Of a DNA stretch of 38,552 bases, positions 7,502 through 13,682 are shown piece after piece. A program made the position numbers and the translations under genes. Under the pieces are notes generated by a model. The model saw only the letters and a program-made list of their open reading frames with translations. It made no database searches and was not told the DNA's origin. Within the stretch, counting starts at the first letter, position 1. Every line of letters begins with the position of its first letter. Source of the DNA: an uncultured Prevotellaceae bacterium (GTDB taxonomy: Bacteria; Bacteroidota; Bacteroidia; Bacteroidales; Bacteroidaceae); NCBI GenBank assembly GCA_902800245.1, contig CADCDY010000021.1, positions 1 through 38,552 of the forward strand. Reading direction: 5' to 3'.

Positions 7502-8287
7502 ATGGCAAGAGATAATTGGACTGAAGAGCAGATTACGATAGTACTCTATGAGTATTGTCGGAATCCGTTTGGACAATTCTCAGCAACGAAGCCATTCGTA
7601 AAGGAGTTGGGGAAGTTGTTGGGTCGCACATCTGGGGCTATTGTCCGTAAGGTCGGAAATCTTGCCAGTTTTGACCCTCAGATGAAAGCAAGAGGTGTTG
7701 GAGGGCTTGGTCATACAGGAAAACTTGATGAAGTTGTATGGAATAGGTATTTCGGTCATTGGGACAAACTCGCCTATAACGCAGAGGTGCTGTTGGCAAA
7801 GTTCAAAAACAAGGAACTGGAAGAATCTTTGACAATTGATCTTAACGATTTGCCAAAAGGGTCTGAACGCATTCAGGAAGTTAAGCAAAGAATTAATCAA
7901 TGCTTTTTCAGGGACACGGTATTGTCCTCGTATGAGAACAAGTGCTGTATAACAGGAATAAACAACACCATGTTACTTCATGCTTGTCATATTGTAGGGT
8001 GGAGCGAAGATGAGGTAAATAGAACAAACCCGCAAAACGGCTTATGTCTGAATGTTTTTTTCCATAAAGCGTATGATGAGAACCTTATTGGTATCTCACC
8101 GGATTATGAGATATTCGTTTCAGATGAATTCTTTGGAGCGAAATTAGAAAATGTGGATTCATCTACAAAGGAGTATATAAAGAGTATTAATCATAGAAAA
8201 CTGATAATGCCTAAACGGTTCCTGCCTAACAGGGATTTGTTGGCTATTCATTTTGATAATTTCAGAAACAATAATATACTGAGATGA
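7502..8287 (+). CDS. HNH restriction-type endonuclease
   Basis: A 261-residue protein. Its N-terminal ~60 residues (WTEEQITIVLYEYCRNPFG...LGRTSGAIVRKVGN) look like a SANT/Myb-like or helix-turn-helix DNA-binding module. The C-terminal half is an HNH domain of the HNH_2 type: YENKCCITG, LLHACHIVGWSEDE (H160, H163), NRTNPQNGLCLN, FFHKAYDENLIGI. In this family the HNH domain cuts DNA using one divalent metal. Position directly after the DUF4062-like gene makes it the last gene of the first operon, and the next gene has its own promoter. It probably supplies DNA cleavage to this cassette; its specificity is unknown. Confidence 0.85.
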   Translation: MARDNWTEEQITIVLYEYCRNPFGQFSATKPFVKELGKLLGRTSGAIVRKVGNLASFDPQMKARGVGGLGHTGKLDEVVWNRYFGHWDKLAYNAEVLLAKFKNKELEESLTIDLNDLPKGSERIQEVKQRINQCFFRDTVLSSYENKCCITGINNTMLLHACHIVGWSEDEVNRTNPQNGLCLNVFFHKAYDENLIGISPDYEIFVSDEFFGAKLENVDSSTKEYIKSINHRKLIMPKRFLPNRDLLAIHFDNFRNNNILR

Positions 8288-8364
8288 AAACCTGATAAAT
8301 GTTTAATTTGCCAGATTATTCTTAAAATGACATCAACATTGATTCCTCAAATACAATCTTTTAG

Positions 8365-8372
8365 TAACTTTG
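8365..8372 (+). promoter_or_regulatory. Promoter -7 element of the second defence operon
   Basis: TAACTTTG at 8365-8372 with a poor -33. It lies between the HNH gene and the 8390 gene and rejects an upstream in-frame ATG at 8327 as the start. Confidence 0.55.
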
Positions 8373-8389
8373 CACAAAAAAGCAAAGTG

Positions 8390-8974
8390 ATGAAAAGATT
8401 ATTTTTTAGAAGTGAAAAGGCTTTCCTTGAAAAACTTGATGGGAAAGTTTATGCAATTTGCGATAAACATGGCCATTATTTGTGTGACATAATCGAGGAT
8501 GACTATTTGAGGTTGATAGACGCAGGCATCATTATTAACTTGGACGATAACAGGGATTATACATTAATGGAAGCAGATTGTAATGATATGCTTACATTAG
8601 ACTTAGGCGAAAAAGGACAAAATGATTTCAAAGAGAGATTTGGCTTGTTCATAGAAATAAAAGGTGAGTACAACAAAATACATTTTAAAGAGTTTTCCTT
8701 TGACTATGAAATAGATAATTTGATTTTAAAGTCTTCTAAGGAAGAAGATGAAACCTCATTTGTATTTATAGATGGAATTGCCATTCAGATTGAATCATTA
8801 GAGACTCTTGTGCCTGTTGAATGTCCGATTATATTAACATATCCACATAAACAAGAAGTTTACAATAGTAAGAGAATGCGTGACGAAATAGAAGACTATA
8901 GGGGACATTCGTGGGATGGTGATTGTTATAGTATAGCTCTTCTATACGGTGTAGAGCGGAGGTTGTGCAATTAA
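8390..8974 (+). CDS. Hypothetical protein, first gene of the McrBC-like operon
   Basis: A 194-residue acidic protein (MKRLFFRSEKAFLEKLDGKVYAICDKHG...). It has no signal peptide or membrane segment and no motif I recognise. The ATG at 8390 is chosen because the TAACTTTG promoter element at 8365-8372 follows the earlier in-frame ATG. It is only 18 bp before the mcrB-like gene and in the same orientation, so it is probably cotranscribed with the type IV restriction module. Roles as a regulator, inhibitor or specificity factor are all possible; none is visible in the sequence. Codon use is AT-rich like the first operon. Confidence 0.7.
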   Translation: MKRLFFRSEKAFLEKLDGKVYAICDKHGHYLCDIIEDDYLRLIDAGIIINLDDNRDYTLMEADCNDMLTLDLGEKGQNDFKERFGLFIEIKGEYNKIHFKEFSFDYEIDNLILKSSKEEDETSFVFIDGIAIQIESLETLVPVECPIILTYPHKQEVYNSKRMRDEIEDYRGHSWDGDCYSIALLYGVERRLCN

Positions 8975-8992
8975 ACAATAAACGTACAAAGT

Positions 8993-10585
8993 ATGAACAA
9001 TAATAGAAACATTATTAAAACAGAGTTCAAGTATTATCTGGCAAATGTCGCACGTTCCGCCAGACGAACCAGCGAAGGTTTTAACCTTGGAAGAACTGCA
9101 GTTGATAGTTTTCTTTCTTTTATCGAAACAGATAAATTGTTTGATTATGCGCCAGAGAAATGGAAGCATATAGAATCTATGTATGATATAACAACGCCTA
9201 CTGAAGTGAAGCAAATTGCAGATGTGCTACTGAATGACAAGACATTTCTTGAGCATGATAATGCAAAAAACCAAGGATGGAGGTCTGGAGCCATATCGCA
9301 TTATGTCTGTTTTATCAATGCACGTTCTTTTTTCTTGGGGTTACAAGATGAAAGTAAGCATTCTTGTCAACTAAATAAATCTCTTCAACAAATCTTCTAT
9401 GGTGCTCCTGGAACAGAGTATATACGTTCCTATCTAACCGCTCTTCGTACTAAGCCGTTTATGTTGTTGGCAGGTATCTCTGGTACGGGCAAAAGCCGCA
9501 TTGTGAGAAAACTGGCACAAGCGACCACAACACAGAAATACGATAAGGATGAAGACCGCTGGAAGGACAACCGTCCAGAGAACTTTGAGCTGATACAGGT
9601 GAAACCTAATTGGCATAACTCGATGGATGTGGTTGGTTTTTATTCCAATATCTCTGGGAAATATGAGTTTACACCCTTCGTGGAGTTTATCGTGAAGGCC
9701 TGGCAGCATCAGGACACTCCGTATTTCCTTTGCTTGGATGAGATGAATCTGGCCCCAGTGGAAGAATACTTTGCTGAGTTCCTTAGTGCCATTGAGTCAC
9801 GCTCTACCGACGAGAACGGAGATTACATAACTGACCCTATCATCAAACCGTTCAAGAATTTTGGTGAGAAAGAAGGCAAATCAATGCTTATACAGTTACT
9901 CGGTGACGCTGACCCTATAGACAAAAATCCCATAGCTGTACATTTTTACGAAAAAGGTCTCACCTTGCCTCCTAACTTGATGGTGATGGGTACGGTGAAT
10001 ATGGACGAGACGACTTTCTCATTCTCGCGCAAGGTGCTGGATAGGGCAATGTCGGTGGAGATGAACGAAGTGGATTACGACAAGTTCCTGTCGGGCGAAA
10101 GCGAGCAGTTCCCCTTGCTGACGGACATGAATGAGTTGCTGGTGAACCGTCCACAACGGGCAGCAGAAGTGACAGAGGAGATGGAATCAGATAAGGTGGT
10201 TGCCTATTTAAAGGATGTGAACACGCTGATGGAAGGAACACCGTTCAAGCTCGGTTATCGTGCCGCAAACGAGGCTATGCTTTATGTCGCAGCCTGCAAA
10301 AAGTTTGCAGGAAGCGACTATGCTTTGGCAAATGCGTTGGACGAATTCACCTTGATGAAGATTCTTTCTCGCATTGAGGGTGACGACAGTCGGTTGGGCA
10401 TTGCCGACGATGACTCGCGGATTGCCACACTTGGCATAGAAGCAAACGAACAACATACAAGCTTGTTGACTTGCCTGAAGGCAATCGTCCATAAACACAT
10501 TGGAGCTTCCAGCGAGACAGAGAAGAAGATTGACCAAATGTGTAATACGCTTGAACGTGAGCATTTTGTCTCTTATTGGGCATAA
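8993..10585 (+). CDS. mcrB: McrB-like AAA+ GTPase of a type IV restriction system
   Basis: A 530-residue motor subunit that in McrBC systems uses GTP to translocate DNA and activate the McrC nuclease at modified bases. An N-terminal region (about 1-140) has no family I can name and probably reads the target. The AAA+ core shows Walker A GISGTGKS (161-168), Walker B FLCLDEMN (245-252) and the McrB consensus GTVNMDETT (333-341, corresponding to the MNTAD loop), followed by the R-K-V-L-D-R arginine segment (346-351). A P-loop-like IFYGAPGT without the lysine lies just upstream (near 134-141). Its stop abuts the start of the DUF2357 gene with no gap. mcrB is used for family; the substrate modification is unknown. 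Confidence 0.88.
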   Translation: MNNNRNIIKTEFKYYLANVARSARRTSEGFNLGRTAVDSFLSFIETDKLFDYAPEKWKHIESMYDITTPTEVKQIADVLLNDKTFLEHDNAKNQGWRSGAISHYVCFINARSFFLGLQDESKHSCQLNKSLQQIFYGAPGTEYIRSYLTALRTKPFMLLAGISGTGKSRIVRKLAQATTTQKYDKDEDRWKDNRPENFELIQVKPNWHNSMDVVGFYSNISGKYEFTPFVEFIVKAWQHQDTPYFLCLDEMNLAPVEEYFAEFLSAIESRSTDENGDYITDPIIKPFKNFGEKEGKSMLIQLLGDADPIDKNPIAVHFYEKGLTLPPNLMVMGTVNMDETTFSFSRKVLDRAMSVEMNEVDYDKFLSGESEQFPLLTDMNELLVNRPQRAAEVTEEMESDKVVAYLKDVNTLMEGTPFKLGYRAANEAMLYVAACKKFAGSDYALANALDEFTLMKILSRIEGDDSRLGIADDDSRIATLGIEANEQHTSLLTCLKAIVHKHIGASSETEKKIDQMCNTLEREHFVSYWA

Positions 10586-12802
10586 ATGGCTGTGAAGGGG
10601 GACATATTTAACTTTGAGATTCGGAACAATGATGTCCGAATGCGTTTCTCGTGTGACAAAACCATCGATCGCATACGAAAGGCGATGGAAAACCTTTCTG
10701 TGGAACGGGGCGACGAGAAACTGATGGCTGAATTTGTCACCTCACAAGAGGATGCCAGCTTTGTTTTCAATGGGCATGAAAGCAATAACAAGCAACTGAT
10801 GCACGAGGCTCTTTTCTTCGAGAATACACAATACCCCGTGCTTATTCAGGGAGAAGATGGAGTGAGCGAAATGTCGCTGATGTTCTCCAACGTGACAAAA
10901 GACTCACAGTTGAGTATCGACGGGAATCTGCTGTTTGGCGCTGTCGGATTCGGCAATCAGGTCGGGAAAACCGACATCAGTCTTAACTATAAGAAGGACG
11001 GAAGGACGAAAAGCCTGCGTTTCACCACGGAGGTACTGAGTTACAAGATGGATTACCGCACTGACATGAAGTGGATTATCCGTGACATAGAGCAGGAATA
11101 CAGTATGCTGTCGTTTGCCTTCATGCGCGAAACCTACATCAACTTCCGTACTAGCAGTGGTGAATCGTCTGATCTGATTTGGTGGCAGATATTCCAATCA
11201 TGCTTTAATGACATCACCAAAGCCTGCCGACAAATCATCAACTCTCCCAAACGGAAGTTGCACGATAGAGTGAGCTATGAACGTCAGGAGAGGCTGAGAT
11301 GGGTGGAGCGTGAACTGGAGAACGAATACTACGAGTTCAAGGATGACCCACATCACCTCTATCGCACTCATGAACTCTGTCACACCAACGACACCATAGA
11401 GAACCGTTTCCTGAAATTTGTAATGGGTCAAACGCTGCAACGCTTCAACATTGTGAGCCAACATATCAGGAATGCCGTCGCTAAATCCAAGATTATGGAA
11501 AGTAGGCTCGACGAGATGGGAGAGGAGCTGCAACGGCTGGTGAGCCATCCTTTCTTCCGGAATATCGGAGTGTTCAAGGGATTCTCGCAAGACTCGCTGG
11601 TGATGAAGAAATCCATCAACTATCGAACCATCTACCAAAAATGGATTGAGTTGCTTTGCGGATATGAACTGGAGGAAGGTGTTAACAAACTGGAGACGAA
11701 GGATATAGCCATGTTGTATGAGATATGGTGTTTCTTGAAAGTAAAGAACATTGTTTCCGACCTGTTGGGTGAGAAGGCTGTTGCTCAATACAAAGGCAAG
11801 AAGATGACGCCGCAGTTTATCCGTGATTTGAACTGGGGCACGCATTCGGAGGTTATCTTCCTGCGGACGGAGGACGATGTGGAATTGGCATCGGTAATGT
11901 ATAATGCTCCAGTGAAAGAAGATGATAGTAAAGTGTCGTCTGCCATAAAGGGGACAAAGACATTTACCACTCAACAGCGTCCTGATATCGTGTTGCGTTT
12001 GACTAAACGGCAGAAGGGAATTCAATATACCTTCCTTTTCGATGCAAAATACCGCATAAGCGATTCTCATCCCGACGATATGGACATTCCACCAAGTGAT
12101 GCCATTGACCAGATGCACCGCTATCGTGATGCCATCTATTTTATCGAACCAGCCAACCAGAAGCCCAAGCGTGAAGTAATAGGCGGATATGTCCTTTTCC
12201 CAGGGAACTACACTCGTGAGGAGTTTGAAAAGTCACATTATTATGAATCGATCAAGGCTATTGGCATCGGCGCATTTCCATTGAAGCCGTCAGACGGGAT
12301 TATAGTTGATCCTAATAATAGTGAACAGGCATTGCGTGAACAGATAGCGGAATGGTTGAAGCGGAGCCGGATGAAGACTTATCTGTATAAGAATGTGGCG
12401 CCCCAACATGGATTGGAATACCAAAATCCTGACGATGTACTTCTTGTAAATTTCGCAAAGAAGGACAAACTTGCGAAGATGAAAGAGCTGGGATTGTGCT
12501 ATCTTCGTACAGGCGAAGATGCGGGAGCAATTGTTTTGGAGCCAAGAGCATTGAATGCAAAGTACGTGATATTGCATAACGGAACATCTGGCACATTGTA
12601 TAAGTTGAAAGGTGGGGGGCCGAGATTTATGTCTAAGGAAGCTTTGCAAAAGAAAGGCTTTGAAAACTTGGGGCATGATTATTATTTGGTATATTCTTTT
12701 GATACAAGTAAATCGCAAGACTATGCCATAATACCCGCTCTTGCGAGGAGAAATAGTACTGCACGCCCTTGGTTTGCTACTTGGGAAGAACTTATGCATT
12801 AG
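10586..12802 (+). CDS. mcrC: DUF2357 PD-(D/E)xK nuclease, McrC-like subunit
   Basis: A 738-residue protein directly abutting the McrB-like gene. The first ~450 residues fit the DUF2357 region (ENRFLKFVM, LEMLYEIWCFLKV-like segment near 370). A PD-(D/E)xK nuclease follows: RPDIVLRL with D467, then FDAKYRI with D486 and K488. This layout is the alternative McrC found beside McrB-type GTPases, and it makes the DNA cut in type IV restriction. After the nuclease core (ending near residue 600) there is a further segment of about 110-130 residues (VLLVNFAKKDKLAKM..., LGLCYLRTGEDAG, KYVILHNG) that I cannot assign. The gene name reflects role by context rather than close similarity to E. coli McrC. 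Confidence 0.85.
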   Translation: MAVKGDIFNFEIRNNDVRMRFSCDKTIDRIRKAMENLSVERGDEKLMAEFVTSQEDASFVFNGHESNNKQLMHEALFFENTQYPVLIQGEDGVSEMSLMFSNVTKDSQLSIDGNLLFGAVGFGNQVGKTDISLNYKKDGRTKSLRFTTEVLSYKMDYRTDMKWIIRDIEQEYSMLSFAFMRETYINFRTSSGESSDLIWWQIFQSCFNDITKACRQIINSPKRKLHDRVSYERQERLRWVERELENEYYEFKDDPHHLYRTHELCHTNDTIENRFLKFVMGQTLQRFNIVSQHIRNAVAKSKIMESRLDEMGEELQRLVSHPFFRNIGVFKGFSQDSLVMKKSINYRTIYQKWIELLCGYELEEGVNKLETKDIAMLYEIWCFLKVKNIVSDLLGEKAVAQYKGKKMTPQFIRDLNWGTHSEVIFLRTEDDVELASVMYNAPVKEDDSKVSSAIKGTKTFTTQQRPDIVLRLTKRQKGIQYTFLFDAKYRISDSHPDDMDIPPSDAIDQMHRYRDAIYFIEPANQKPKREVIGGYVLFPGNYTREEFEKSHYYESIKAIGIGAFPLKPSDGIIVDPNNSEQALREQIAEWLKRSRMKTYLYKNVAPQHGLEYQNPDDVLLVNFAKKDKLAKMKELGLCYLRTGEDAGAIVLEPRALNAKYVILHNGTSGTLYKLKGGGPRFMSKEALQKKGFENLGHDYYLVYSFDTSKSQDYAIIPALARRNSTARPWFATWEELMH

Positions 12803-12805
12803 TTT

Positions 12806-13435
12806 ATGGATAAACTCTCGAAACTCCAACGACATGACAAGGCTGCGATTAAGCGAGAACAGAGCGATGCTTGCATCAGCTCTGTCGAGCGTGAGCAGGC
12901 TCGGCGATCAGCCAATATGGCGGCGATTCGGTCGAAGGACACGAAGCCGGAGATGATTGTGCGACGTGGGCTGTGGAAAAGAGGTTTTCGTTATAGACTG
13001 AACCACAAAAGATTGCCTGGGCATCCGGACTTGGTGCTGAGGAAATACAGGACTTGCATCTTTGTGAATGGATGCTTTTGGCATGGACACAACGTGACGG
13101 AGTCACGGATGGAAGATGTCAGAGGGAAGATGGAAGATGTAATTGAGAGTTCGGAGTGTTGCAAGATTCCGAAGACGAACAGGGAGTTCTGGGTGGCGAA
13201 GATTCAGAGGAACAAGGAACGTGATAAGGAGGAACAGCGCAAGTTGGCTGAAATGGGCTGGCATTGCATCACGGTATGGGAGTGCGAGCTGACGCCCAAA
13301 CGACGCGAAGAAACATTGGAATCATTAGCCTTCACGTTGAACCACATCTGGTTGCAAGACCACGGTGCCAAGACAATTCCTTATCCCCAGTTGGAGGAAG
13401 AGGATGTGCAGATACCAATGGCTGCAGAAGATTAA
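12806..13435 (+). CDS. vsr: Vsr-like (very short patch repair) endonuclease with repeat-derived insertion
   Basis: A 209-residue protein starting 3 bp after the McrC-like stop. Vsr motifs are clear: MAAIRSKDTKPEMIVRRGLW, GFRYRLN, GHPDLVL with the catalytic aspartate D75, FVNGCFWHGH (C90, H93, H95), PKTNREFWVAKIQRN and VWECEL. Vsr proteins nick the T strand of T:G mismatches made by deamination of 5-methylcytosine and are usually about 140-150 aa. This one is longer, with an unusual 40-residue N-terminal lead and an extra segment of about 16-20 residues after the HGH motif, encoded by a heptamer array (13108-13142). No cytosine methyltransferase is visible in the window. It probably belongs to the McrBC-like operon. 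Confidence 0.88.
   Translation: MDKLSKLQRHDKAAIKREQSDACISSVEREQARRSANMAAIRSKDTKPEMIVRRGLWKRGFRYRLNHKRLPGHPDLVLRKYRTCIFVNGCFWHGHNVTESRMEDVRGKMEDVIESSECCKIPKTNREFWVAKIQRNKERDKEEQRKLAEMGWHCITVWECELTPKRREETLESLAFTLNHIWLQDHGAKTIPYPQLEEEDVQIPMAAED
13108..13142 (+). repeat. Heptamer array inside the vsr reading frame
   Basis: Five 7-bp units GATGGAA, GATGTCA, GAGGGAA, GATGGAA and GATGTAA lie in tandem. They encode the RMEDVRGKMEDV segment that separates the CFWHGH and PKTN motifs of Vsr. Read on the other strand they match the family of the array at 27654-27709. Confidence 0.8.
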
Positions 13436-13530
13436 ACTAAAAGCGTAGTATTATGGCATACAAACTTGAAATATGTCGGATGTATGAGGTCTGATGGTTG
13501 ATGTGAAATATAATTTGTGGAATATGAATA

Positions 13531-13551
13531 CAGTATGGGTAGAGTATGGCT
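13531..13551 (+). repeat. 11-bp-period AGAGTATGG repeats, right flank of defence island
   Basis: CAGTATGGGTAGAGTATGGC at 13531-13550 is a tandem 11-bp pair. AGTATGGGTAGAGTAT (13532-13547) matches 4484-4499 at 15 of 16 positions, and the 20-mer matches the reverse complement of 4416-4435 at 17 of 20. It lies about 100 bp after the last gene of the island. Confidence 0.7.
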
Positions 13552-13587
13552 TAACATATATTAACGGACACTAGTGGTCTTTTTTCT

Positions 13588-13617
13588 TTTGTTTCTCATT
13601 TTTAATTTGTACTTTTG
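13588..13617 (+). promoter_or_regulatory. Promoter of the C10 peptidase gene
   Basis: TTTG at 13588-13591, an 18-bp spacer (slightly short) and TACTTTTG at 13610-13617, followed by a leader of about 60 bases to the ATG at 13683. Confidence 0.6.
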
Positions 13618-13682
13618 CAACAGCATTAGTATGAAACGTAAAAGGCATGCATAATTTAATTACATATACAAATATTAATCTT

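Noticed and set aside
11198-12118. 306-codon open frame on the minus strand
   Set aside because: Antisense to the DUF2357 nuclease gene; no recognisable protein.
4416-13551. Insertion sequence or integrative element with integrase
   Set aside because: No transposase, integrase or tRNA attachment site is visible. The flanking repeats are too short and diverged to call a transposon end.
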